Below are positions 1 to 7,638 of a stretch of 64,000 nucleotides of DNA, one piece after another. The stretch lies in NCBI GenBank assembly GCA_018699955.1, contig JABISG010000116.1, positions 78,010 to 142,009 of the forward strand, written 5' to 3'. The notes beneath the pieces were generated by a model. It saw nothing but the letters and a program-made list of their open reading frames with translations, ran no database searches and was not told the origin of the DNA. The first letter of the stretch is position 1. Every line of letters begins with the position of its first letter. The translations under genes and the position numbers were made by a program. Source of the DNA: Planctomycetaceae bacterium (lineage in GTDB: Bacteria; Planctomycetota; Planctomycetia; Planctomycetales; Planctomycetaceae).

Positions 1-432
1 GAAGATGCCGGCTTGAAGCTAGCCACGTTTTGTAACACTCCGGCAATCCGCAATGTTCCGTTGAATTTTCTCTCCGAGGCGATTGCCACGTTCGTGTTGG
101 TGTATGCCGTGCTGCTGATGACCGACCCGACCATCACTCAGGGAAGTGGAAGCACAGAGCATGAAATGAAAGTGGGACTGGGATCGATCGGCGCGCTGCG
201 GGTTGGCTTGATTGTATTCGCGATTGGTCTGTCACTGGGTGGCACAACCGGTTACGCCATTAACCCGGCCCGCGATCTCGGCCCGCGCATCGCCCACGCT
301 ATCCTGCCAATACGTGGCAAGGGGGACAGCGGCTGGTCGTACGCGCCGATCCCAGTGATCGGTCCCATCGTGGGAGGAATTCTGGCCGCCTTGCTGTATC
401 GGGCTCATGATGTGCTGTTCCCGACTGTCTGA
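1..432 (+). CDS. Aquaglyceroporin (MIP family), 3' part only
   Basis: Integral membrane channel for glycerol or other small neutral solutes. The frame is open from base 1, so the gene begins outside the window and roughly the last 143 residues are visible. The segment starts with the family stretch FCNTPAIRN just before a hydrophobic helix, and carries the second selectivity loop as NPARD. An Asp after NPAR is the known mark of glycerol facilitators rather than strict water channels. The end of the protein is a last membrane helix and a short tail. A glycerol kinase gene does not follow: the next gene is epmA, 45 bases on. The family call is secure; the substrate is inferred from the NPARD motif alone. 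Confidence 0.9.
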   Translation, partial: EDAGLKLATFCNTPAIRNVPLNFLSEAIATFVLVYAVLLMTDPTITQGSGSTEHEMKVGLGSIGALRVGLIVFAIGLSLGGTTGYAINPARDLGPRIAHAILPIRGKGDSGWSYAPIPVIGPIVGGILAALLYRAHDVLFPTV

Positions 433-476
433 CCGGTAGAACGGACGCTCAACAAATCTGGCTCCCAGGACCGAAC

Positions 477-1544
477 TTGGGATCGAGAAAGTCCATTGTG
501 ATCGAACCTGCGACACCATCCGAACGAACGGCGAGCGGCGACTTTCGTCCGACGGCATCGCTGGCAACGTTACGTCAACGCGCAGGGCTGCTGAAGGCCG
601 TCCGCGCGCATTTTGACGCGGCTGGCTACTGGGAAGTCGAGACGCCGATCGTGTCGCGAGACACGGTGGTCGATGCGTGGCTCGAACCGTTCACAACCCG
701 CGATGAAACTTCTGCGGACGGATCGGAATTGTTCTTGCAGACCTCTCCGGAATTCGGGATGAAACGTTTGATCGCCGCCGGCGCCACCGCGATCTACCAG
801 ATCACCCGCGCCTTTCGACAAGGGGAGCACGGCCGACTGCACAATCCGGAATTCACGATCATCGAATGGTACAAGACCGGCGACTCGTATCACGACCAGA
901 TGGACTTCGTCGAAGAATTCGTTGCAGCCATGTTTCACCTCGGCAGCGAACTTTGTGAGAAGCCCGGTTCAAGCCAGTTCTTTCAACGGCCGTTTGAACG
1001 CATCACTTACGACGGGGCATTCGAGAAGTATGCCGGTTCGGGCGTGTTGAACCTCACTGCTGACGAGTTGATCCGGTTAGCCGAGATACTCAAGGTGCAG
1101 CCACCTGCAACATTGCGGACCGATGACCGGGATGGTTGGCTGAACTTGTTGCTGGCCGAACGCGTGGAACCGCATTTGGGAAGCCAGCGGGCCACGTTTC
1201 TGTACGATTACCCGGCATCACAGGCCGCATTGGCAACCGTTCGCGACGACAGTCCGCCGGTCGCCGAGCGTTTCGAGCTGTACGTCAATGGGGTGGAACT
1301 CTGCAACGGCTATCAGGAATTGACCGATGCCGACGAGTTGCACCGTCGAATGCAGCAGCAGTCAGCAAGTCGCAGCCGAGAGGGGCTGCCGGCGCTGCCG
1401 TTGGAAAATCGGCTGCTCGATGCCATGCGGGCGGGACTGCCGACCTGCTCGGGAGTGGCGTTGGGCTTCGACCGGTTGGCCATGCTCGCGTTAGGGAAAG
1501 AATCGCTCGCCGAAGTGACGGCATTCCCCCACGGCCGCGCCTAG
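477..1544 (+). CDS. epmA: EF-P--(R)-beta-lysine ligase (EpmA/GenX/PoxA)
   Basis: Lysyl-tRNA synthetase paralogue that attaches beta-lysine to a lysine of elongation factor P. It has the class II synthetase catalytic core but no N-terminal anticodon-binding domain, which separates it from LysRS. Visible motifs are motif 2 as FRQGEHGRLHNPEFTIIEW and motif 3 as GVALGFDRLAML near the C-terminus. The length of about 350 residues is close to the family's usual 325. The start is uncertain: TTG at 477 has AGGA six bases upstream, while GTG at 498 is in frame and would give a protein nearer family length. Neither efp nor epmB lies in the window. It is followed by a hairpin repeat and then a convergent gene. 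Confidence 0.9.
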   Translation: MGSRKSIVIEPATPSERTASGDFRPTASLATLRQRAGLLKAVRAHFDAAGYWEVETPIVSRDTVVDAWLEPFTTRDETSADGSELFLQTSPEFGMKRLIAAGATAIYQITRAFRQGEHGRLHNPEFTIIEWYKTGDSYHDQMDFVEEFVAAMFHLGSELCEKPGSSQFFQRPFERITYDGAFEKYAGSGVLNLTADELIRLAEILKVQPPATLRTDDRDGWLNLLLAERVEPHLGSQRATFLYDYPASQAALATVRDDSPPVAERFELYVNGVELCNGYQELTDADELHRRMQQQSASRSREGLPALPLENRLLDAMRAGLPTCSGVALGFDRLAMLALGKESLAEVTAFPHGRA

Positions 1545-1574
1545 CATCCAATCGATTCTCGATTCAATGGGTGC

Positions 1575-1593
1575 CACTGGCGTGTCGCCAGTG
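1575..1593. repeat. Perfect 8-bp hairpin between convergent genes
   Basis: CACTGGCG, TGT, CGCCAGTG. It lies between the ends of epmA and the convergent DUF1559 gene. There is no T run after it on either strand, so it looks more like a dispersed REP-type palindrome than a standard terminator. Confidence 0.6.
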
Positions 1594-1679
1594 CGATGGG
1601 GCAGACACTGGCACTCGTTCCCCCCAAACGAGACCCGCAACCGTTTGAATTGAGCGACGACCTTGCTCGGCCTCAAACC

Positions 1680-2633
1680 TTAGAAATCGCCGTCGATTCG
1701 TTCACCACCGTTGCGCGTTACGAGTTGGGAAAACACCACCGCGTTCACCGACTTGGAGAGCGTTCGCACCGAGCCATCGACCCAGGCGACGTTCATCACG
1801 TCATCGTGCCAACTTCCAAATCCGAAGAACTGAATCGCGGGATCGTTGGGATCGGTGTAATACTCGTCGAAGATAGGAGAAATCGGTACGCCGTTGCTGT
1901 CGGTATTAAAACGTGCCCGTGCGCAACAACTCAAACCGTCGCCCCAGAATCCAAATAACGACTCGGCGAACAATATGGTTTGTGTGTTACCGTCTGTTAC
2001 GTCGCGAAAACGCACTGAGCTGTTCTCATAGAACATGCCGTTGGATTGGGAAGTACCAAGGTTGCCGCGATAAGTGGAGTAGGCGATTCCAGGACCGGGA
2101 ACGGGTGGAGTAACGACCGGGATTGGCCGGGCCGAAGGGAGTGAAGCGCTGGGGCAAACGTAGGGTTTGATGCCAACCTGAATGGCCTGAATGTTGTTCG
2201 GGTTACTGTCTTTGATCTCCTCGAAACCGACGTTCACGGTCTGCGCATCCATTTCTGAAAGCAAGAAAGCCTGCCAACTCCACGCGGGAACCAACAGCCA
2301 GTTGTTGACCGTTATGTTTCTCTTTCTTTGCTGAAAACGAAACGGCTCGGGGAAGCGGGCCGGGACGTCTTCTCCCGCCGCGAAAATGAACCCTGACGGA
2401 AACGAACCCTGCGATTCGTGGTAATTGTGCGCGGCCAAGGCGATGTTCTTGATGTTGTTTTTGCACTCGGCGCGACGGGCCGACTCGCGGGCCTTTTGCA
2501 CAGCCGGTAGCAGCAGGGCAATCAGCACGGAAATAATCGCGATCACAACCAGCAATTCAATCAGCGTAAAGCCGTTGCGAGTACGCCGTTGTGCGCCAGA
2601 GGGTTGGGTTCGACTGATAAAATTCGAGTGCAT
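1680..2633 (-). CDS. DUF1559 pseudopilin-like protein with prepilin-type N-terminus
   Basis: A 317-residue exported protein of the DUF1559 family, which is greatly expanded in Planctomycetota. A basic leader precedes the type IV prepilin cleavage motif GFTLIELL, followed by a long hydrophobic helix and the family stretch around KARESARRAECKNN. Near the C-terminus is the family's WVDGSVRTL motif. The leader would be cut by a prepilin peptidase and the protein held in the membrane or a pseudopilus-like fibre; its actual role is unknown for the family. I chose ATG at 2633 because GGGAG lies eight bases upstream; an ATG at 2651 adds six residues. It is transcribed alone and converges with epmA. 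Confidence 0.93.
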   Translation of the reverse strand: MHSNFISRTQPSGAQRRTRNGFTLIELLVVIAIISVLIALLLPAVQKARESARRAECKNNIKNIALAAHNYHESQGSFPSGFIFAAGEDVPARFPEPFRFQQRKRNITVNNWLLVPAWSWQAFLLSEMDAQTVNVGFEEIKDSNPNNIQAIQVGIKPYVCPSASLPSARPIPVVTPPVPGPGIAYSTYRGNLGTSQSNGMFYENSSVRFRDVTDGNTQTILFAESLFGFWGDGLSCCARARFNTDSNGVPISPIFDEYYTDPNDPAIQFFGFGSWHDDVMNVAWVDGSVRTLSKSVNAVVFSQLVTRNGGERIDGDF

Positions 2634-2828
2634 CGCTGATCTCCCAGGCACGGCTCAATGGGGCAAACCACAATGGTTTTGCGCACCCCGAACGCGGCAC
2701 AGATATATCGTTCCGTGTACACTAAAAAGCGTAGCAGTTTCGCGGCGTTAATGCAATAACATCCGACCGCAGGTCAGTCGCTCGATGAAGCGACCTGTAC
2801 AGCGCCAACAGCGATTCCGTTGGGCGAG

Positions 2829-2848
2829 CCGAGGGTGTCAACCCTCGG
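2829..2848. repeat. 8-bp hairpin CCGAGGGT/ACCCTCGG
   Basis: Stem of eight perfect pairs with loop GTCA, followed on the plus strand by GTTTTA. It lies just beyond the 3' end of the minus-strand zinc-ribbon gene, but the T-rich side faces the plus strand. It may be a dispersed palindrome rather than a terminator for that gene. Confidence 0.5.
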
Positions 2849-2859
2849 GTTTTACGCGC

Positions 2860-3222
2860 TCACATCCCCAGTGCTCGAATAAACGCAAACAGCCCGCCGC
2901 AGATGGCGAGAATTCCCAATCCACCGATTCCGTTGATAATGATTGCCAGCTTGCGTTTTCGTGCCGCAAGATCGGCATGTGGTTTTCGCGCGTCGAAATG
3001 ATGGCCGCAGTCGTTGCAAATGACCGCTTTGACAATCATCGCCCCGATCGTCCCCAGATACCACGGCCACGGGCCGCTGCGCATGCTGTGTCCGCTGCAC
3101 TTGGGACAACCCCTTCCGCCGCCGCGCCTGGAGGGCGCATTGCCCGGCAGCATTTCGTGACAGAAACGACACTTACGCGCTACGTCCTGAATCATCTCGC
3201 CACAGAGCGGGCATTGTTTCAT
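2860..3222 (-). CDS. Small double zinc-ribbon protein with C-terminal membrane helix
   Basis: A 120-residue protein. It begins with a CPLC...CRFC pair, a typical rubredoxin-like zinc ribbon, and a second pair follows as CPKC...CNDC around residues 39-70, so two Zn sites are likely. A Gly-rich link (RRGGGRG) separates them. The last 27 residues are strongly hydrophobic and predict one membrane anchor, leaving the ribbons in the cytoplasm. No enzyme motif is visible. It is followed 46 bases upstream by the HNH nuclease gene in the same orientation, so the two may share a transcript. Function unknown; the metal-binding prediction is firm. Confidence 0.75.
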   Translation of the reverse strand: MKQCPLCGEMIQDVARKCRFCHEMLPGNAPSRRGGGRGCPKCSGHSMRSGPWPWYLGTIGAMIVKAVICNDCGHHFDARKPHADLAARKRKLAIIINGIGGLGILAICGGLFAFIRALGM

Positions 3223-3268
3223 CTGGGGACTTTCAGCGACCGGTCAAAAAACAACCAGCGAAAAACAA

Positions 3269-3856
3269 TCAACGAACAAAGTTACGCCAGCATTCGTACT
3301 TTTCGGAATTCAATTGGTGAACGAATACCGGGTTGCGTTTTGGTTTGGCCGGGCGGCGTTCGAGTAACATGCCCGCTTCGCGCGGCGTACGGCCACCCTT
3401 GCGAACGTTGCACCGCAGACAGGCCGCCACCACGTTTTCCCAAGTTGTCGGCCCCCCACGGCTGCGTGGCATCACATGGTCGATGCTCAACTTCTGGGCC
3501 GAGAAATGCCGTTGGCAATATTGGCAGTGATTTTCGTCGCGGAGAAAAACGTTCCGTCGGCTGAATTTGACCGTCTCTTTTGGAATGCGATCGTAATCGA
3601 GCAGCCGCACCACGCGGGGAACCTGGATGGGAAAGTTGACCGCACAAATCCAGTCGGCATCGTCGCCCCACTCCTTCATTTCCAGGCGGAGTTCGCTGAT
3701 CTCCCGCCAGGACTCGAAGTCGTAGGCCATGTAGGCACCCTCTTCGATGTTGATCACCTCCGCCATTCCCTTCCACAGCAGCGAGAACGCCCGCCGCACG
3801 GTGATGACGTGGATTGCGAGATAGACCCGATTCAATGCCAACACGTTGCATTGCAT
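3269..3856 (-). CDS. HNH endonuclease family protein
   Basis: About 195 residues. The N-terminal half carries the stretch VLALNRVYLAIHVITVRRAF, typical of a widespread chromosomal HNH protein family in cyanobacteria and planctomycetes. The C-terminal half is the HNH zinc-finger nuclease fold: CQYC, then IDHVMPRSRGGPTTWENVVAACLRCN, with catalytic His in DHV, the central Asn in WENVV, and the second zinc pair CLRCN. It is not next to restriction or phage genes, so a housekeeping DNA role is more likely than a mobile one, though the substrate is unknown. ATG at 3856 was chosen because family similarity begins right after it; ATGs at 3889 and 3880 are in frame. Confidence 0.88.
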   Translation of the reverse strand: MQCNVLALNRVYLAIHVITVRRAFSLLWKGMAEVINIEEGAYMAYDFESWREISELRLEMKEWGDDADWICAVNFPIQVPRVVRLLDYDRIPKETVKFSRRNVFLRDENHCQYCQRHFSAQKLSIDHVMPRSRGGPTTWENVVAACLRCNVRKGGRTPREAGMLLERRPAKPKRNPVFVHQLNSEKYECWRNFVR

Positions 3857-4070
3857 CGCGGAACTTGGTCCAGGCTTCATCGATCGCATGTCCTCTCGAA
3901 AACGGAGATGTGTTGCCTACCCGATACGCGTCCTTCCAGTTCTATCACTGCCGAGTTTGTAGCGTTGCCGACGGCCGAGATTTCCCACGGCCAATACGCG
4001 GAATATTCTATACGGGCGTTGCGGAGCCGACAACCTGTGATGCGTTTGGATGCTGGGGGTGGTTGGTTTT

Positions 4071-4115
4071 TTAACGCAAAGGTGCAGAGATCGCAGAGGT
4101 GCGCAGAGAAAGGAA
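4071..4115 (+). repeat. ACGCAAAG...CGCAGAGAAAG intergenic repeat, copy 1
   Basis: A purine-rich stretch built of ACGCAAAGGTGCA and GCGCAGAGAAAG. A reverse-oriented relative lies at 25253-25288. Both are between genes and neither encodes protein. Confidence 0.6.
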
Positions 4116-4184
4116 AAATAATGAAAGGATTGCGAAGGCGAGGATTTTGCGATGTTCAGAATTCTTCTGGACATCAGGATTGTC

Positions 4185-4250
4185 TGTGCGACAATGTTCG
4201 ACAAACGCCGTCTCCTTCCGATGCTGTGTCAGCTAGTTCCCCGTTCGGCG
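4185..4250 (+). repeat. Leader element copy A
   Basis: Begins TGTGCGACAATGTTCG and ends CCCCGTTCGG. It shares order and sequence of blocks with copies at 4772, 11538 and 44402: TGTGCGACAATGTT, then CTTCC, then a CTGTGTC block, then CCCCGTT. The likely start codon of the downstream gene lies 17-23 bases after it. Confidence 0.65.
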
Positions 4251-4266
4251 ACCTACCGTATTGGCA

Positions 4267-4680
4267 ATGGTAATGACCCATCGACCTATTCCGCATTTTC
4301 GCCCTTCGACGCCGCCCGTCACTTCAGACTCTATCGACGCGATAGTTGCTAGCCACGCTGTTGTGGTCGTCCACTTTTGGGCTGAATGGAATGGCGTCGA
4401 TCCTGTGATGGATTCGCGCATCAGGAACATTCGCAACCACCTGCCGTTCGACATACACTTTGTTTCTTGCAACATCGATGATCCGAGTTGCATTGACCTC
4501 ACCAAGTCGACCGGCGTCCTGAACATCCCGTTTCTCGCAGTCTACGTTCATGGTCAACAACGTCGAGGCATCATGGGGTTACACGAACCAGATGCGCTCG
4601 TGTCTGAACTCAACGATCGCATCAATTTCCTGAAACTCAGTGATGATGGTGGCGATTTTGGAATTGCTCCGATCACCTAA
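4267..4680 (+). CDS. Thioredoxin-fold protein lacking the CxxC active site
   Basis: A 137-residue protein with no signal peptide. The order of elements is thioredoxin-like: a hydrophobic strand VVVVHFWAEWN where thioredoxin has WAEWCGPC, a strand with FVSCNIDD, and VLNIPFLAVY with the usual cis-proline. At the active-site position WNGVDPV replaces WCGPC, so both redox cysteines are absent and it cannot act as a disulfide reductase; only two other cysteines are present. A binding or chaperone-like role is possible. Starts at 4261 (TTG), 4267 and 4273 (both ATG) are all in frame and no clear ribosome site separates them. Leader element copy A lies immediately upstream. Confidence 0.6.
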   Translation: MVMTHRPIPHFRPSTPPVTSDSIDAIVASHAVVVVHFWAEWNGVDPVMDSRIRNIRNHLPFDIHFVSCNIDDPSCIDLTKSTGVLNIPFLAVYVHGQQRRGIMGLHEPDALVSELNDRINFLKLSDDGGDFGIAPIT

Positions 4681-4694
4681 CACAGCATTCAACT

Positions 4695-4720
4695 CGTTCC
4701 CAAGCTCCGGCTTGGGAACG
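4695..4720. repeat. Perfect 11-bp palindrome CGTTCCCAAGC/GCTTGGGAACG
   Basis: Eleven perfect pairs with loop TCCG, 14 bases after the thioredoxin-like gene. It may end that transcript, but has no T run, and looks like a REP-type palindrome. Confidence 0.65.
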
Positions 4721-4771
4721 CACTTGCCGGAAGCTTTGCTTTCCGTCGAGTGCTCGATTCGCCGGGCCGTT

Positions 4772-4822
4772 TGTGCTTCGTTCTCTCATTGCGATACAGT
4801 GTCCGCTGGAATCCCGTTGGTT
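4772..4822 (+). repeat. Leader element copy D (shortened)
   Basis: TGTGCTTCGTTCTCTC, then GCGATACAGTGTCCGC, then AATCCCGTTGG. It matches copies B and C except that the AACAATGTTG block is missing. The probable GTG start of the next gene lies 14 bases downstream. Confidence 0.55.
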
Positions 4823-4836
4823 GGTTGGGGCAGGTC

Positions 4837-5169
4837 GTGTCTCGCTTCACTTTTCACATCGTTTGGTTGCTCATCTTCGCTGGTTTCGCGTTGACGCTCC
4901 ACGGTGGTCCGTACTGGTCGTATCCCATCGCTCTTTTACTCTCGCTGATCGGCGCTGCGTTCGTCACCGCGTATCCGATGGATAATTCGTTACGAAGGAC
5001 GCTCGGCTGTTTCGGCGCTTTGCTCACGTTTTTTGCGTCAACCCGTTTCATTGCTGAGGGCCTCACGCCGCTAGTGCTTAACGAATCCTCGTCGGTTCTC
5101 CTCGTCGGAGCTGCTTGCCTTTGGTCCGCGATATTCCCGCACCGTGACGCATCAAACGTGTCGTCTTGA
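4837..5169 (+). CDS. Small polytopic membrane protein, unknown function
   Basis: About 110 residues with three to four hydrophobic segments: FHIVWLLIFAGFAL, YPIALLLSLIGAAFV, a Phe-rich segment LGCFGALLTFFAS, and SSVLLVGAACLWSAIF. No motif was recognised. The start is uncertain: GTG at 4837 is preceded by GGGGCAGG, while an in-frame GTG at 4750 would put leader element copy D inside the coding region. I prefer 4837 because in the other copies the start codon follows the element. The gene lies between the thioredoxin-like gene and a lipoprotein gene on the same strand. It could be a small integral membrane accessory protein; nothing more can be said. Confidence 0.5.
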   Translation: MSRFTFHIVWLLIFAGFALTLHGGPYWSYPIALLLSLIGAAFVTAYPMDNSLRRTLGCFGALLTFFASTRFIAEGLTPLVLNESSSVLLVGAACLWSAIFPHRDASNVSS

Positions 5170-5206
5170 CGTCCGACATCTCTGAAATGAACCAGGAGAA
5201 AATCCA

Positions 5207-5722
5207 ATGCGGTTCTCATCGCTCGTCATCCCGGCGGTAGTTCTTATTATCGCCGGTTGTGGCAATGAGACTCCAGAATCTGCCGGCCCGGAAGCCGAGG
5301 TTGCCGAAGTGATTCAGCCGGTCGATTTACCGCAGTCGATTGCCGAGTGTCAGGCCCAACGGCTCGAAGTCGGCATGATCGAGTTTCTTCCGTCGGACAC
5401 GGCCGCCGATGAGTTCCCGTCGTATGAGCTTCCGGCGAATGCGAAGTTTGTCGGAATACTGGAAGTCGATGCGCTCTGTCTGATGGACGATGGCACGCTG
5501 GTCGTTTATGACCATCAGGCTGCCGGCAGCGTTCTCTGCAAGGCGGCCGTCAGCGAATCGGCACTTCTGTCCGCGCTGGCCGTGATGCAAGAATTCTACG
5601 CGAAGAACGTTTCCGAGGACTCATTCGACGAGGCCGCCGCCATCAAGGTCCGCGACCGTTGTACCGAAATCGCCGGCGGCGAAGAGTGCCGAAGTTTCTT
5701 CGTCATGTTGCTCGGCGTCTAA
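5207..5722 (+). CDS. Predicted lipoprotein, unknown function
   Basis: A 171-residue protein with a lipoprotein signal: SLVIPAVVLIIAGC ends in an IAGC lipobox, so Cys18 should be lipidated. A short acidic linker (ETPESAGPEAEVAEV) follows, then a soluble domain with no recognised family. Four further cysteines are spread through it, two close together in RCTEIAGGEEC, which could form disulfides in the periplasm. An AGGAG ribosome site sits about nine bases before the ATG. It starts 37 bases after the small membrane protein and ends 24 bases before another, so these small genes may form one transcription unit. Confidence 0.6.
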   Translation: MRFSSLVIPAVVLIIAGCGNETPESAGPEAEVAEVIQPVDLPQSIAECQAQRLEVGMIEFLPSDTAADEFPSYELPANAKFVGILEVDALCLMDDGTLVVYDHQAAGSVLCKAAVSESALLSALAVMQEFYAKNVSEDSFDEAAAIKVRDRCTEIAGGEECRSFFVMLLGV

Positions 5723-5746
5723 TGTCTTGATGCTTGAAAGCCCTGC

Positions 5747-5941
5747 ATGAGCGCCAACAAATCCCCGTTCGATTTCGTCAAACGCAACGGCATCGCAATG
5801 CTGGTTGGCATGTTCGTCTGCGGTCTCGTTGGTTACTTTACCGCCGGAGCAGATGGACGCGCGCTGGGGACCGGCATCGGTGTGATCCTCGGCCTCATCG
5901 CCAGCGGTCTGGCCGCGAAGGTGCGCGGCTCGAAGTTGTGA
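5747..5941 (+). CDS. Small Gly-rich membrane protein, unknown function
   Basis: A 64-residue protein with two hydrophobic segments, NGIAMLVGMFVCGLVGYF and GTGIGVILGLIASGLAA, separated by TAGADGRA. The Gly spacing (GxxxG-like) suggests tight helix packing, as in glycine-zipper membrane proteins. The C-terminus is basic (AKVRGSKL), consistent with a cytoplasmic tail. It is 24 bases after the lipoprotein gene, and its stop overlaps a possible GTG start of the acetyltransferase. No family was recognised. Confidence 0.55.
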   Translation: MSANKSPFDFVKRNGIAMLVGMFVCGLVGYFTAGADGRALGTGIGVILGLIASGLAAKVRGSKL

Positions 5942-5952
5942 AACGCTTGCAA

Positions 5953-6450
5953 ATGATTCGACCAGAAACACAAACAGACACCTCGTTAGTACACGCCGTG
6001 CACAGCGCGGCATTTCCAACCACCGCCGAGGCCGATCTGGTTGATGCGTTACGGGCGAACGATCATCTGGTTGTCTCACTGGTTGCGCTGGACGAAGTGC
6101 AGCTCATCGGGCATATCGCTTTCAGCCCGGTGACGATTGAGGGTGTCGAACTGGTCGGGCTGGGTCTTGCGCCGGTTGCGGTCTTGCCGTCGCATCAAGG
6201 GCAGGGATTCGGCGGACAGTTGATCCGTGCGGGATTGGAGGCATGCCGCGAACTCGGAGTCGATTACGTCGTGGTTCTCGGGCATCCGAACTATTATCCG
6301 AGATTCGGTTATGCTCCCGCCTCGACATACTCGCTGGACAACGAATATGGGGCGGGTGATGAGTTCATGGTCATCGAGTTGACGCCGCGTTGCCTGGCGG
6401 GACATTCAGGTCTGGTTCAATACGGCGACGAATTCCGAGCGCTGGCGTGA
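5953..6450 (+). CDS. GNAT family N-acetyltransferase (YhbS-like)
   Basis: A 165-residue cytoplasmic acetyltransferase. The acetyl-CoA binding signature is clear in AVLPSHQGQGFGGQLI (the Q/RxxGxG/A loop), followed by an amphipathic helix and VVVLGHPNYYPRFGYAPAS, the typical HP.YY.RFGF stretch of the YhbS subgroup. Substrate unknown: members acetylate small molecules or N-termini. ATG at 5953 gives a family-sized protein. A GTG at 5938 overlapping the stop of the preceding gene would add five residues and imply translational coupling. It is the last gene of a run of small plus-strand genes. Confidence 0.85.
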   Translation: MIRPETQTDTSLVHAVHSAAFPTTAEADLVDALRANDHLVVSLVALDEVQLIGHIAFSPVTIEGVELVGLGLAPVAVLPSHQGQGFGGQLIRAGLEACRELGVDYVVVLGHPNYYPRFGYAPASTYSLDNEYGAGDEFMVIELTPRCLAGHSGLVQYGDEFRALA

Positions 6451-6630
6451 CGGCATCCCGGGCGTACGCCGACGTCTCATCGCCTTTCTGATTTTCGCTC
6501 AGATTTTCTGCGTGAATCCGGCAGATCGATCTGTTACCATGTCCGCGATTCGACCGGGCTGAGAGTTCGAGTTGCGTTTGATTGACCACCCATGACGAGG
6601 CGGTCGAATCGGTTTTGCCAGGGAGCCGCC

Positions 6631-7542
6631 ATGTATCTCGCTCGTGCCATCACGGTTCGGGGACTTGTCCAATTCGGTTGGAAGCAATGCCTGTTATTCG
6701 CCGTCGTCTCGTCTACTGTTTGTTATCTTCACGAAGCGCAAATCTTGAAGAATATCGCGATTCCGTTCCTGCCGCTTTCCACGCTGGGAACTGCGATGGC
6801 AATCATTCTCGGGTTTCGCAATAACTCCGCTTACGATCGCTGGTGGGAGGCCCGCAAGATTTGGGGCGGGCTGGTGAACCAAAGCCGTACCTGGTCGGCC
6901 CAGGTCACAACCTGCATTGCTGCCGGCGAAACTGAAGCGGCCGAAGTCGCCGAGCTGAAGCGGGAACTCGTTCACCGACACATTGGCTACCTCAATGCGC
7001 TGCGCCTTCAGTTGCGACAACAGGACGATTGGCAGGAAGTTGCCCGCTTCTTGCCGGAAGACGAACGTAGCCAATTGAGCGAATGGGTGAACCAGTCAAC
7101 GCAAATCAATGCCCGCAACGCGGCGCGTTTGCGCGACGCCCTGGATCGCGGCTGGCTGGATTCATTTCGACACGTGGCCATGCTCGATACGCTGGAGCAG
7201 TTTTACGAATTGCAGGGCAAATGCGAACGAATTAAGAACACGCCGTTACCGCGGCAGTACTCGTTCTTCACAACGGTTTTCGTGTGGATCTTTGTGTTGC
7301 TGTTGCCCTTCGGCTTTGTGAAAGAGCTTGGCTGGTGGACGGTGCCGATGTCGGTATTGGTGGGTTGGATCTTCATCGCGCTCGAACAGGTGGGCCGTTA
7401 TACCGAAGACCCCTTCCAGAACTTCGTACACGATGTTTCGATGACCGCCCTTTGCCGAGCGATTGAAATCGACCTGCGACAAATGCTCGGCGAAACCGAA
7501 CTCCCGCCCCCCATTCAGCCGGAGCGGAACATCTTAATGTGA
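6631..7542 (+). CDS. Bestrophin-like (UPF0187/RFP-TM) anion channel
   Basis: A 303-residue membrane protein of the bacterial bestrophin family, which forms pentameric anion or cation channels. Early residues include TVRGLVQFGWKQCLLFAV and the family's PFLPLSTLGTAMAIILGFRNNSAYDRWWEARKIWG stretch (only parts quoted: GFRNNSAYDRWWEAR), the strongest signature. A second hydrophobic pair follows around FFTTVFVWIFVLLLPFGF and SVLVGWIFIALEQVG, with EDPFQNFVHD after it. ATG at 6631 has GGGAG upstream and starts at family length; a TTG/ATG 39 bases upstream adds residues with no similarity. It stands alone between the acetyltransferase and the DUF1549 gene. Confidence 0.88.
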   Translation: MYLARAITVRGLVQFGWKQCLLFAVVSSTVCYLHEAQILKNIAIPFLPLSTLGTAMAIILGFRNNSAYDRWWEARKIWGGLVNQSRTWSAQVTTCIAAGETEAAEVAELKRELVHRHIGYLNALRLQLRQQDDWQEVARFLPEDERSQLSEWVNQSTQINARNAARLRDALDRGWLDSFRHVAMLDTLEQFYELQGKCERIKNTPLPRQYSFFTTVFVWIFVLLLPFGFVKELGWWTVPMSVLVGWIFIALEQVGRYTEDPFQNFVHDVSMTALCRAIEIDLRQMLGETELPPPIQPERNILM

Positions 7543-7638
7543 TGTGCCGACAGGCAACCCGTTGGACGCTCACTTTCCTGCGGTGTTACAATACACAGCA
7601 GTTGTTATCGTGACGTCGATTGAATCGGGGGCTATCAG

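Larger units (their letters stand above)
3857..4266. other. Gene-free stretch of about 410 bp
   Basis: Holds no convincing coding frame. It contains the upstream region of the minus-strand HNH gene, the short ACGCAAAG-type dispersed repeat at 4071-4115, and leader element copy A at 4185-4250, which ends just before the thioredoxin-like gene. Confidence 0.6.

Noticed and set aside
2785..3564. Plus-strand frame of 259 codons opposite the zinc-ribbon and HNH genes
   Set aside because: Spans two recognised minus-strand genes and has no coherent domain.
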